DNA of 43,411 nt from an uncultured Spirochaetota bacterium (GCA_944389415.1 CALXMF010000017.1:1-43411), one strand, 5' to 3'. Shown: positions 26,638 through 35,007, counted from the first letter of the stretch. The notes: a model not told the origin generated them from the sequence alone. Program-made: numbers and translations.

Positions 26638-28662
26638 TTATTTAAGTATTTTCTCCAGATTTTTATGTACTGCTGCAATATATCTAATCGCCTCAGTCAG
26701 GTCATTATCATTACTGAGTGTTTCTATGGAAACTGGTAAACGGTATGTCCAGTTGAATGGTGTTACCTGGCCGGGAATATTTATGCGTTCCTGTTGCGGA
26801 TCTTCAGCATAATAACGTTCTGATAGCGAAAGAAGATCCTGGAGCGGATGAATGCAGAACGCACTGTGGGACTGTGCTGCCTGTTCAAGCAGGTATTTTG
26901 CGGTTTGAGGTGTATAAATCCCGGCCTGAATACCATCAGGAACGGAAAAATCACGGCAAAAATCTTTCGCGTCCTGTTCTGTGAGCCACCAGAGGCGAAG
27001 TGTACTTGAATCATGAACAGATGTTGTTGTAACTGATAGTACCGGGTATTCATTAACCGGTATGTATGGTTGGCCTTCTCTGTTCCAGATACGTGTCCAG
27101 CGTATAACCTTCAGCCCAAGAATGGATAGGTTATTCAGTACCCGCGGCACCGATTCTGGATTTGCTCCCAGATCCTCAGCACAGGCGATCATTCCTGTTG
27201 CGTTTGTTAATTCTCTTAACAGTGTGCGTGCTTGCTTTTCCCACTTTTTTTCCTTTACTTCATTCTTTTCTGCGATCAACGCTTCAAGCAACTGTTTTTC
27301 CTGTTCAGAAAGAGATTGCCATGCTGTAGAATTATGGTATGTCCATTGTACCGCATATTTATTTTTTCCTATTTCCCGAAGAGCTCTGTCTTTCCAGAAC
27401 CAACCAAGCCGCTCTTTTACACTATGTGGTAAATTGGTATCATAGATATCCCGTTCACCCTTGATTGTCTTTTTGAATAGCCACAATTCCTCATTGCCAA
27501 CGCGCTCCATTATGGTTCGTAGTAGTCCATGTGTACCTAGATAATCATTGTTGTTTACTACTTCTATTTCACGAGTCGGCACATGTGGCTCACTAAGCCA
27601 GCGTATCCGTTCCGGAGTAAAACCAATTTCATGCAATTCTTCTGCTGTAATAGGGGCATCCGGTTCTGTTCTGCCCATACGCGATGAAATTTCCCGTGCA
27701 GGTGTTTGCCATATTCTAAAAAAACCAAGTACATGATCGATTCGGTATGCATCGTAATATTTTGCTGCCTGTTCAAGCCGTTCTTTCCACCATGAATATC
27801 CGCTCTTGGCAAGTTGTTTCCAGTTATATACTGGGAACCCCCAGTTTTGGCCATCCGGATTCATACCGTCAGGTGGTGCACCTGCTCGCATATCATCATT
27901 AAAAAACTGCGGATATGCCCATACATCACAGGAATCCTCATTCATCATGATGGGAATATCACCTTTAAGAATAATGCCAAGAGATCGGATATAGTCAGCT
28001 GCCTGCGAGAACTGCTGTGCGGCGCGCATCTGCATCCATGCGAAAAACAGATGATCTCTGCTTAGTTTATCATCTTCCCAGAATGTTTTTATTGTATCTG
28101 CGGACATACGTCGTGCTTTCAGTTCCCAACTTTTCCATGAGGCTTCCTGGTGCAGCGCCTTAAAACGCATAAAGACGGCATATGGAATGATCCACTGATT
28201 TTTGCTGATCCAGTGCTGAAGTTCGCTGCTGCTGGCTATGACGTCTGCCTGTGCATCATAGATACGGCGCAGCAAGGTAAGCTTTGCTCTGCGCAAATCT
28301 GTATAGTTAAAACGGCTTTCATGTTCATATGCAGTTTTGATATCGGATAATTCCTGCTGAACGGCTTCATTGGCAGCGAACTCTGGTAAGCGGGCGATAC
28401 TGATATAAAGTGGATGCAGCGCGAATGCTGACAGTGTATTGTATGGCGAACTGTCAGTTCCCGTATCATTCACGGGAAGCAACTGGATTAACTCCAGACC
28501 GCTTCGTTTACAGAAGTCGGCAAACGGAATGAGGTCAGGGTATTCTCCGCAGCCGCAACTGCCTGTTGTTTTGAGTGCGCCGAGTGGAATGGCTGTTCCC
28601 GTGAGTACAGGAATATGATCTGGAAGCACCTTTTGCTTCCGTTTTGATGTGGATAATTTCAT
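26638..28662 (-). CDS. malQ: 4-alpha-glucanotransferase (amylomaltase, GH77)
   Basis: 674 aa, cytoplasmic. It transfers alpha-1,4-glucan segments between maltodextrins. GH77 signatures are present: YRIDHVLGFFRIW (nucleophile Asp), ACAEDLGANPESVP (acid/base Glu) and TSVHDSSTLRLWW (third catalytic Asp). The N-terminal IPLGALKTTGSCGCGEYPDLIPFADF and LLPVNDTGTDSSPYNTLSAFALHPLYI are standard for the family, and the length is near that of the longer plant DPE2/bacterial forms without a starch-binding domain. AGGAG precedes the ATG at 28662. Together with the downstream GH13-related gene it forms an alpha-glucan processing pair. Confidence 0.93.
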   Translation of the reverse strand: MKLSTSKRKQKVLPDHIPVLTGTAIPLGALKTTGSCGCGEYPDLIPFADFCKRSGLELIQLLPVNDTGTDSSPYNTLSAFALHPLYISIARLPEFAANEAVQQELSDIKTAYEHESRFNYTDLRRAKLTLLRRIYDAQADVIASSSELQHWISKNQWIIPYAVFMRFKALHQEASWKSWELKARRMSADTIKTFWEDDKLSRDHLFFAWMQMRAAQQFSQAADYIRSLGIILKGDIPIMMNEDSCDVWAYPQFFNDDMRAGAPPDGMNPDGQNWGFPVYNWKQLAKSGYSWWKERLEQAAKYYDAYRIDHVLGFFRIWQTPAREISSRMGRTEPDAPITAEELHEIGFTPERIRWLSEPHVPTREIEVVNNNDYLGTHGLLRTIMERVGNEELWLFKKTIKGERDIYDTNLPHSVKERLGWFWKDRALREIGKNKYAVQWTYHNSTAWQSLSEQEKQLLEALIAEKNEVKEKKWEKQARTLLRELTNATGMIACAEDLGANPESVPRVLNNLSILGLKVIRWTRIWNREGQPYIPVNEYPVLSVTTTSVHDSSTLRLWWLTEQDAKDFCRDFSVPDGIQAGIYTPQTAKYLLEQAAQSHSAFCIHPLQDLLSLSERYYAEDPQQERINIPGQVTPFNWTYRLPVSIETLSNDNDLTEAIRYIAAVHKNLEKILK

Positions 28663-28721
28663 TATGCTTGCTCCTCATGGAATGCGGATTACCGGTAGGG
28701 AAAATACAAGCCGGTCTCGTT

Positions 28722-28730
28722 ATTATACCA
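28722..28730 (-). promoter_or_regulatory. extended -10 promoter upstream of malQ
   Basis: On the minus strand TGG precedes TATAAT (complement of 28722-28730), an extended -10 element. No clear -35 is seen at 17 bp. The predicted leader is about 50 nt and contains the malQ ribosome-binding site. Confidence 0.55.
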
Positions 28731-28788
28731 CAGTATTTTGAATCCGGTGCTGCAAATTTGTTAAATTGAGCGGCGAACAACGAGATAT

Positions 28789-29250
28789 TTATTTTTTGTT
28801 ATCTTTGTTATCTGTGATAGCAGAGATTGCCGCTGCGGCGATAGCAGTGACAGCAATTGCCGCAGCGCCTACAGCGACCCCCGTAGCGACGTTTTTGACC
28901 TGCTGTGATTGAGCAATACCAGTTTTGCACCAACGGGCAAAATGTTCACAGTTACGGAACACAAGGTTATACTGCCCTTTTCCAAGTCCTACTTGTGATA
29001 GTGCGCGGCGTACTGTTTCCTGTGGAGAAAAGGCATTGTCGATATTTTCTGTTTCGATATAGCCTTGATCACCTTTTAGAAACTGCGCTAAAGTTGTTTT
29101 TTGTATATGAGCATTTTTTGCGTCAGTCTCGTTTTCTTTTTTTGCAGCAAAGTGTACAACCTGATCATTTCCGATATACACACCATAATGTTTATATAGA
29201 ATTCGATCGGCATAAATTATGTCTCCTGCCTGAGGTGTGAATGGGATCAT
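28789..29250 (-). CDS. LRAT-domain (NlpC/P60 superfamily) protein with C-terminal membrane segment
   Basis: 153 aa, ATG at 29250 with AGGAGG five bases upstream. The catalytic triad of the LRAT/H-REV107 family is visible: His in YKHYGVYIGND, second His in QVVHFAA and nucleophile Cys in FRNCEHFARWCKTG. After residue 118 comes an Ala/Val-rich hydrophobic stretch (about 120-145) that probably anchors it in a membrane, ending in a charged tail. Eukaryotic relatives transfer acyl chains from phosphatidylcholine or cleave them off; the substrate of bacterial members is mostly unknown. A TATAAT at 29274-29279 (minus strand) could give it its own promoter with a short leader. Confidence 0.83.
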   Translation of the reverse strand: MIPFTPQAGDIIYADRILYKHYGVYIGNDQVVHFAAKKENETDAKNAHIQKTTLAQFLKGDQGYIETENIDNAFSPQETVRRALSQVGLGKGQYNLVFRNCEHFARWCKTGIAQSQQVKNVATGVAVGAAAIAVTAIAAAAISAITDNKDNKK

Positions 29251-29300
29251 ATTTCCTCCTAGAATGTTATCTTATTATATATCTGTTAATATTAGGATAT

Positions 29301-29896
29301 TCAATACGGATATTCCAGTGTTCTGATTGGACGGCAGGGGTTTCCTGCGGCAACAGTAAACGGTGGTATATCTTTAGTAACAACACTGCCAGCTCCGACA
29401 ACGACGCCGTCGCCGATGGTAATTCCAGGCAGTACAATAACTCCTCCGCCAAGCCAACAACCGCTGCCTATATAAATAGGTAATGCATAGGTGCGGCAAA
29501 AATGCTCTCCGCTATTTACCTCCCATTGTGGAGTAAGCCGTTCTGCAAGTTCAGTTGGATGCGTGGCTGTATAGAGTTGTACATTTGATGCGATAAGAGT
29601 ATTGCTGCCTATGGTGATTTTATTACAGTCTACAAATGTACAGTTCATATTTATAGATACATTAAAACCGATATGAATGTTTTTTCCATAGTCACATAGG
29701 AACGGCTGTGCGACTGATACATTTTCTCCGATACTCCCAAATAAATCATGTAACAATCGTGTTTTTTCCGTTTTCTGTTCATAATCAAGTCGATTATATG
29801 CGGCGAGTAATCTGCGTGTGCGTGCTTTAAGATCTAGAAACAGACGGTCGTGACAGTTATAGTATTCCCTGCCAGACATTTTTGAAGTTCAGTCAT
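29301..29896 (-). pseudogene. maa: maltose/galactoside O-acetyltransferase (LbH hexapeptide), N-terminal frameshift at an A5 tract
   Basis: The body (192 aa from an ATG at 29879) is a typical Maa/LacA/NodL enzyme: a mac N-terminal domain (YYNCHDRLFLDLKARTRRLLAAYN), then left-handed beta-helix repeats with the catalytic His in TATHPTEL and the acetyl-CoA site (GGGVIVLPGITIGDGVVVGAGSVV). The ATG at 29879 has no ribosome-binding site. A strong AAAGGAGT (complement of 29904-29911) instead serves an ATG at 29896 that begins with the family's MTE start (MTELQK) but runs out of frame to a stop after about 20 codons. One additional A in the run at 29879-29883 would join them into a 197-aa protein. 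Function as translated is therefore uncertain. Confidence 0.8.
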
Positions 29897-29980
29897 AGTT
29901 AACACTCCTTTGTCTTTAGCATATAGCAGAGTATGTTTCATAAAAAGAAACAGCGTGTTCCTGTCTTGGGTGATTATCTT

Positions 29981-30742
29981 TTAATGTTTTCTGGCTGTTG
30001 AGCAGAGTTGTTTTGCCAGCTGTTCCAGAATAAAAAGTGCTGGTACTTGTGTTGCGCTATTATATCCGCCGTATAGAGTATCCGGTTCAATGTTATAGGA
30101 AAGATTCCAGTCGGACATTTTTGCGAGTGTGGAACATGCTGTTCCTGTTATACTCAGCAGTGGACAGCCTGCCTGTTGAAACCGGCTGGCAAGTTCAATG
30201 AGAAATTCTGTTTCGCCACTTACGGAAAGTGTGATAAGTACTGTATGGGATAACTGATATATTTGTGCTGGATAACAAGTATCCTCAAGACCAACGGCGA
30301 GTTTTCCTCTGTTTGAGAAACATCGTGCTCCGTAGCGGGCGAGTGCGCCTGATGAACCACCGCCTGCGAACAACAGCTGTTCTGCAGATGAAAGGAGTCG
30401 TACCGCCTGTTCCATTTTTTCTGTAAATGAAGGAGTATTTGCCTGTTGCAAAAAGGTTACCAGCGTATTTATATCTGCTGATAGAGTTTGTGTATTTTGT
30501 GTTTGGATTGTATGCCGTATTGCCTGCTTGAATGTATCATAGCGATCAAATCCCAATGTATAACAGAATCGCATAACGGTAGAAGGGGAGACTGCCAGTT
30601 TTGCAGCAAATTCCCTTACGGTCATATAATATACTGTTTCCAGATGCGATACAGTATATCGGTAGAGACGCATCTGTGTTTTATTAAGTTTGTGCAGTAT
30701 TTGATATGTGCATAACTGCTTTGCATCGTCAAAAGATTTCAT
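29981..30742 (-). CDS. RpiR-family transcriptional regulator (HTH plus SIS domain)
   Basis: 253 aa. An N-terminal helix-turn-helix (MTVREFAAKLAVSPSTVMRFCYTLGFDRYDTFKQAI, about residues 40-78) is followed by a SIS sugar-phosphate-binding domain (about 105-250) with AGGGSSGALARYGARCF and ITLSVSGETEFLIELA. Such proteins repress or activate sugar-catabolic genes in response to a phosphosugar. A consensus promoter lies upstream, but the start at 30742 has no good ribosome-binding site. Its targets are not evident; no sugar operon is directly adjacent in the same orientation, so a distant or neighbouring locus may be controlled. Confidence 0.88.
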   Translation of the reverse strand: MKSFDDAKQLCTYQILHKLNKTQMRLYRYTVSHLETVYYMTVREFAAKLAVSPSTVMRFCYTLGFDRYDTFKQAIRHTIQTQNTQTLSADINTLVTFLQQANTPSFTEKMEQAVRLLSSAEQLLFAGGGSSGALARYGARCFSNRGKLAVGLEDTCYPAQIYQLSHTVLITLSVSGETEFLIELASRFQQAGCPLLSITGTACSTLAKMSDWNLSYNIEPDTLYGGYNSATQVPALFILEQLAKQLCSTARKH

Positions 30743-30779
30743 GGCGGTTTTACATTTCTCAGTTGGGATGAGTTAGGTC

Positions 30780-30808
30780 AGTATATCTTTTTTATGGAGG
30801 CGTTTCAA
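30780..30808 (-). promoter_or_regulatory. promoter of the rpiR-family gene
   Basis: Minus-strand TTGAAA (complement of 30803-30808), a 17-nt spacer and TATACT (complement of 30780-30785). The predicted start lies about 30 nt before the ATG at 30742. Confidence 0.7.
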
Positions 30809-30910
30809 ATGATATTTTTGTATTAGAGGACTGCATGTGTGTGAGTAAGATAGTGAGCACAAGTTATGTTCGTTGTATACTGGTGGTATAGAAAATCGAA
30901 TCCTTTATTT

Positions 30911-31927
30911 TTAAGTTGTGATAAAACCTGTCTTCCAATGCCAGACAGGTTTTGCAAGCGTGTTGGAAAATGGTTGGGTCCGAGTAAAATCCGGCAGCCA
31001 CTCCGTATCAGTTTCAAGTTCCTGATAAAACAGATAATCAAAATCATAAGCGGTGATAAGTTGTTGAAGAGAATGAAATTCGCTTTGATTGACAAGACGG
31101 TTATCGAATGATTTAAGTGCCGCCTCCCGCTGCTGTGCACTTTCTGTAGGAAACGGTACTGGTGTATATTGGGACATAAGTGATATGCAGGCTTTTCCAT
31201 CTGCGTTTTTTTTGAGCCAGTCAAGTGTCAAAATTGTATCATCCATACGTCCTGGCAAAAACAGATGCCGAATAATGATGCCGCTGAGCATTTTCTCGAT
31301 ACGTTTTCCTGTTTGAGGGTTTGTAACTTGTGAAAAATGAGAAGATGTGTGTTCAATCATAAAACGGATAGCTTTTTTTGCCCGCTGCGGATAATCTTTT
31401 GCTGCGAAACAAGCTTCGCTGATGAAAGGATTGAGTGTTTTCAGATCAGGTAACCAGATATCTACTACACCGAGTAGCTGTTCCAGTGTTTCTGGTAGTT
31501 CATATGCGGAACTATTCCAACATATTGGTATTGTAAGACCTGCTTGCTTTGCTGCCCGTAGATTTTCTGCGAGAAGTGGAACAGCATGGCTGCCAGTAAC
31601 AATATTGATGTTTTCAGCACCTCTATTCTGCAGAGCAAGGCAGATGCGTACAAAATCTTCGGTGCTTACTGTGGTACCCATACCATTTTGCGAAATTTGA
31701 TAATTCTGGCAGAACGCGCAGCGCAGGTTACATCCAGTGATAAAGATAGTTCCTGAACCTCCTGCAGCAGTAATAGGAGGTTCTTCGCCAAAATGCAGAC
31801 AGGCGGATGCGATACGTAAATTATCACTTTCATGGCAGAACCCTTTAGCCAGACCTGTTCTGCTGACTGCGCATTTTCGTGGACATTGGACACAACTTTG
31901 ATATAATATCCGTACAGTTGATTCCAT
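30911..31927 (-). CDS. radical SAM protein related to pyruvate formate-lyase activating enzymes
   Basis: 338 aa from the ATG at 31927 with GGAG seven bases upstream. The radical-SAM [4Fe-4S] motif is CNLRCAFCQ (CxxxCxxC, about residues 68-76), preceded by a Cys-rich N-terminus (CVQCPRKCAVSRTGLAKGFC) that may hold another cluster or metal. This layout matches the PflA-related group of unknown function rather than a true activase, because no glycyl-radical enzyme gene lies nearby. The start overlaps the preceding stop (TGATG), so it is translated together with the unknown acidic protein. It would generate a 5'-deoxyadenosyl radical; the substrate is unknown. Confidence 0.85.
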   Translation of the reverse strand: MESTVRILYQSCVQCPRKCAVSRTGLAKGFCHESDNLRIASACLHFGEEPPITAAGGSGTIFITGCNLRCAFCQNYQISQNGMGTTVSTEDFVRICLALQNRGAENINIVTGSHAVPLLAENLRAAKQAGLTIPICWNSSAYELPETLEQLLGVVDIWLPDLKTLNPFISEACFAAKDYPQRAKKAIRFMIEHTSSHFSQVTNPQTGKRIEKMLSGIIIRHLFLPGRMDDTILTLDWLKKNADGKACISLMSQYTPVPFPTESAQQREAALKSFDNRLVNQSEFHSLQQLITAYDFDYLFYQELETDTEWLPDFTRTQPFSNTLAKPVWHWKTGFITT

Positions 31928-32328
31928 CAAATTACTCCATGAGCAAGAAAGATACTCATGAGCTGTGAAAGCGTTTCTAGAGGAATAACTTCAGCTTCAT
32001 AATTTACAATATCTTTTAGTTCTTTCCAGTCTTCTGCCGTGAACACTTCTGTGCCTTCTGTATCTCCCTGCAATAGAGATAGTGCGCCGGCAAGCCAGTC
32101 AATATGACTTGCTGTCGGTTCTGATTCTAGTTCGGGGCTCTGTTCAATATACCGATGCAGCCAATATAAAGCTGTTTCACGGGGAATGCTCCCCAAACCG
32201 GTGATTTCTTTTTCAAAAAGGCAAGTGATAGCAGTACTTGTACGGATTCCATCGGTATCGCTGTGTTCAGCGCGGTCGTGCTTAAGAATCCTCTGTACAT
32301 CTGCGTAGAATTTCTGTATGTCTGTCAT
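31927..32328 (-). CDS. hypothetical acidic protein, leaderless, coupled to the radical SAM gene
   Basis: 133 aa from the ATG at 32328 (MTDIQKFYADVQRILKHDRAE). It is acidic and mostly helical with no membrane segment, no Cys motif and no domain I recognise. An in-frame ATG further upstream (32376) is rejected because a TGT-TACAAT promoter element lies between the two. The stop overlaps the radical-SAM start in TGATG, so the two proteins may act together. No function is assigned. Confidence 0.72.
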   Translation of the reverse strand: MTDIQKFYADVQRILKHDRAEHSDTDGIRTSTAITCLFEKEITGLGSIPRETALYWLHRYIEQSPELESEPTASHIDWLAGALSLLQGDTEGTEVFTAEDWKELKDIVNYEAEVIPLETLSQLMSIFLAHGVI

Positions 32329-32334
32329 GGGGGT

Positions 32335-32343
32335 ATTGTAACA
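32335..32343 (-). promoter_or_regulatory. extended -10 promoter of the acidic-protein/radical SAM pair (leaderless geometry)
   Basis: Minus-strand TGT precedes TACAAT (complement of 32335-32340), followed by six bases (ACCCCC) and the ATG at 32328. No -35 is obvious. The predicted transcription start is the A of the start codon. Confidence 0.6.
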
Positions 32344-32407
32344 GAATCTCTCTGGGAAATATATATATATTTTCATTAAAGAAAAGAGAATAAAATAATT
32401 TTTTTTC

Positions 32408-32436
32408 TTGACAATTCGGTAAACTCCTCGTACACT
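32408..32436 (+). promoter_or_regulatory. promoter of the PTS IIA gene (leaderless geometry)
   Basis: A perfect TTGACA (32408-32413), a 17-nt spacer and TACACT (32431-32436), then six bases to the ATG at 32443. No ribosome-binding site fits in this space. It is divergent from the acidic-protein promoter 70 bp away. Confidence 0.75.
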
Positions 32437-32442
32437 TGTCGT

Positions 32443-32889
32443 ATGGACTTGAAAACTGTATTAACACCTGATACCGTCAACCTTCATTTGCAAGGCAAGA
32501 CAAAAGAAGAAATTATTGATGAGATGCTTGATATTCTTGTCGATGCCGGTAAGGTAACTGATAAGGATGCAGCTCGTGAGTGTGTGCTTGACCGTGAACG
32601 AAAAATGTCCACTGGTATGAAGCATGGTATTGCGATTCCGCATGGCAAGACTGATACGGTATCTGATTTGGTAGCCTGTATAGGGGTATCTGATAATCCT
32701 ATCGATTTTGATTCTCTTGATCAGGAACCTTGTCGGATTTTTATCATGACTTTGTCTCCTGTGAACAAAACGGGGCCGCATCTACAGTTCCTTGCGGAAG
32801 TAAGTCTGTTGTTTAAAAGTGCAGAAAAGCGTCAGGAAATTCTGAATACAACTGATAAATCGCAAGTAATCAAAATTCTCACTGAATAA
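32443..32889 (+). CDS. ptsN: PTS EIIA protein of the fructose/nitrogen (PtsN) class
   Basis: 148 aa, single IIA-fru domain. The phosphoacceptor histidine is in GIAIPHGKTD near residue 67, preceded by DRERKMSTGMKHG, both diagnostic of EIIA-fru/EIIA-Ntr. The C-terminal half (FIMTLSPVNKTGPHLQFLAEVSLLFKS) is normal. No IIB or IIC domain is attached or nearby, so it is more likely a regulatory EIIA-Ntr than a sugar permease component. It is monocistronic, with its own promoter and terminator. Known relatives receive phosphate from HPr or NPr and control other proteins; its target here is unknown. Confidence 0.9.
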   Translation: MDLKTVLTPDTVNLHLQGKTKEEIIDEMLDILVDAGKVTDKDAARECVLDRERKMSTGMKHGIAIPHGKTDTVSDLVACIGVSDNPIDFDSLDQEPCRIFIMTLSPVNKTGPHLQFLAEVSLLFKSAEKRQEILNTTDKSQVIKILTE

Positions 32890-32943
32890 ACTGCATAGCG
32901 GTTGTTGTATGTTTATTTCTCTTACCGTTCGATGCGGTATCGT

Positions 32944-32988
32944 AAGACCACACAGGGCTTTTGTCAGCGTGTGGTCTTGTTTTTATTT
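32944..32988 (+). terminator. rho-independent terminator after the PTS IIA gene
   Basis: AAGACCACAC (32944-32953) pairs with GTGTGGTCTT (32969-32978) around a 15-base loop, followed by GTTTTTATTT. Confidence 0.85.
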
Positions 32989-33024
32989 AAATGATAATAA
33001 AAAATAAATGGAGTTCCTGTATTC

Positions 33025-34971
33025 ATGAAATCAGAGCCTGTGTTTCGTACAAGCTGTGGCAGGATTATTGATTCTCTTGGTCGTGTTCGTATTTTTCGGG
33101 GAATGAATGTCGGTGGTAACAGCAAGCTGCCTAAGTCGTTATCTGGTCAGGGGGCTTCTGCAACAGATGATGTGTCGTTTATAGGTCGGCCATTCAGTGA
33201 GGATGCAGCTGATGAACATTTTGCGAAGCTCGTATCCCTTGGCTGTACACTTATCCGATGGGTTATTACCTGGGAGGCTGTTGAGCACAGTGGACCTGGT
33301 ATATACGATGAGGAATATCTTGCATATCTGCGCCGTCTGTTTAAAAAAGCGGAAACATATGGTATATCTATCTTTATAGATCCTCATCAGGATGTATGGA
33401 GCCGTTGGACTGGCGGCGATGGAGCTCCTGCGTGGACTCTTCGCGCGGTTGGGATGGATATCAGTAAACTGGAGTCCTGCGGGGCTGCGTTTACCAGAGA
33501 CGGGCAGAAAGATGCATATAAAGAAATGTCTTGGCCGCTTAATTATCAACGGTATGCTTGCGCGACACTGTTTACGTTGTTCTGGGGAGGTGATGTTTTT
33601 GCTCCAGGCTTTATGATAGACGGGACTCCGGTACAACAGTATTTGCAGCAGCATTATATTGATGCGATGTATCATGTTGCGCGCAGAATAAAAGATTGTC
33701 GTGCGGTTATTGGATTTGGCATTATGAATGAACCGCACAGCGGCTATATTGGTCTTCAGGATCTTTCTGTGCGTGATCCCCGAATTATTGCGCGTGGCGG
33801 TGTATATATGACCCCGTTTGCTGGAATGACAGCTGCGTCAGGGTATGGTGGAGAATGTCGGCCGTTTACTGTTGGGCCTACAGGGCTTGTTACGCTGGGA
33901 AAAAACGTTGTGCCTCCTGTTAGTGGCGGTATTTTTCTGCGCGGTTATTCTTGTCCATGGCGGAATGCCGGTGTCTGGAAAATCGATACAGCTACTGGAA
34001 AGCCTGTACTCTGTCGCAGAGATTATTTTGCTACTGCGTATGGTCGAAGTGTCGATTTCCTACATGATTTTCTTAAGCCGTTCCAGGAACAGTTTATTAA
34101 AACACTTGCAAAAAAACACCGTGATTATTTATTTTTTATTGATGGAACAATTCATGGAGAATATCCGCTATGGCGCTGTTCTGTCGGAAATGATATATAT
34201 CAGCCCTCAAGTGTAATTGAGCGTGAGGGAGGAGTTGTATCTGACAGTGATGAATATGGAGCACAAACAGTGTGTTCGTTCCACTGGTATGACGGACTTA
34301 CCCTTGCTTCAAAGAAGTGGAATGCACTGTTTACAATGGACCCTGTTTCTTTTAAACCTGCAATCGGTAAGGCCCACGTACAGAAATGTTTCACTGAACA
34401 GTTGGAGAGGGTGTGTTGTCAGGGTAAAAAAGGTGGAATTCCGCTGTTTGCAAGTGAAACAGGAGTGCCGTTTGATTTAGAAAAAGACAGTGAATACGAA
34501 AAGGCGGAAGAAGCGTTGTCTATGTATTATAACAGTTTTGATGAATTGTTACTGTCCTGCACACTGTGGAATTATAATCCGGATAATACATCTGATGACG
34601 GTGACGTTTGGAATGGTGAAAATTTATCTGTATTTTCCAGTGAGAGCGGTATTCGTGCGGTGAAAGGATTTTGTCGGCCCTATGCAATGGCGGTAGCTGG
34701 AGTTCCATGTAGAATGTCTTTTTCCCAGGATGAGGGTGTTTTTGAGTTTGAGTGGGAAGCGTCTGCACTTTCACCACAAACACAGCTTGAACAGGGGACT
34801 GTGATTTTTGTTCCTAGTTGCCAGTATCCTTATGGCTGGATGGTAGAATGCTTTGATGGTGTTGGAACGATTACGGAACGGCCTGAAGAGCAGCGATTAT
34901 ATATAATAACCGTTTGCGCTCGTCGTTGTTTTCTTCGTATTGTTCCGAAAAAAGATAATTATAGTAAATAA
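33025..34971 (+). CDS. GH5 glycosylceramidase/sterylglucosidase-like glycoside hydrolase, cytoplasmic
   Basis: 648 aa with no signal peptide. The first half and middle match the GH5 group that includes endoglycoceramidases and eukaryotic glucosylceramide- and sterylglucoside-cleaving enzymes: RIFRGMNVGGNSKLP, LGCTLIRWVITWEAVE, IFIDPHQDVWSRWTGGDGAPAWTL. The acid/base Glu is in GFGIMNEPHSGYIG (about residue 236) and the nucleophile Glu in PLFASETGVPFD (about 480). A C-terminal beta-rich domain of about 100 residues follows, as in those enzymes. It should release sugar from a hydrophobic aglycone; the bacterium's own glycolipids or host-derived glycolipids are candidates. GGAG is 11 bases before the ATG. 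Other GH5 specificities cannot be excluded. Confidence 0.8.
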   Translation: MKSEPVFRTSCGRIIDSLGRVRIFRGMNVGGNSKLPKSLSGQGASATDDVSFIGRPFSEDAADEHFAKLVSLGCTLIRWVITWEAVEHSGPGIYDEEYLAYLRRLFKKAETYGISIFIDPHQDVWSRWTGGDGAPAWTLRAVGMDISKLESCGAAFTRDGQKDAYKEMSWPLNYQRYACATLFTLFWGGDVFAPGFMIDGTPVQQYLQQHYIDAMYHVARRIKDCRAVIGFGIMNEPHSGYIGLQDLSVRDPRIIARGGVYMTPFAGMTAASGYGGECRPFTVGPTGLVTLGKNVVPPVSGGIFLRGYSCPWRNAGVWKIDTATGKPVLCRRDYFATAYGRSVDFLHDFLKPFQEQFIKTLAKKHRDYLFFIDGTIHGEYPLWRCSVGNDIYQPSSVIEREGGVVSDSDEYGAQTVCSFHWYDGLTLASKKWNALFTMDPVSFKPAIGKAHVQKCFTEQLERVCCQGKKGGIPLFASETGVPFDLEKDSEYEKAEEALSMYYNSFDELLLSCTLWNYNPDNTSDDGDVWNGENLSVFSSESGIRAVKGFCRPYAMAVAGVPCRMSFSQDEGVFEFEWEASALSPQTQLEQGTVIFVPSCQYPYGWMVECFDGVGTITERPEEQRLYIITVCARRCFLRIVPKKDNYSK

Positions 34972-35007
34972 AAAAAAAGCTGTCCGACTATGGGACAGCT
35001 TTTTTTA
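34970..35007 (+). terminator. bidirectional terminator between the GH5 gene and the lytic transglycosylase
   Basis: AGCTGTCC (34978-34985) pairs with GGACAGCT (34993-35000), extended by an A-run on the left and a T7 run on the right, so it serves both convergent genes. Confidence 0.9.

Noticed and set aside
33139-33738. 199-codon minus-strand frame inside the GH5 gene
   Set aside because: Antisense shadow over the catalytic domain, no ribosome-binding site and no domain.
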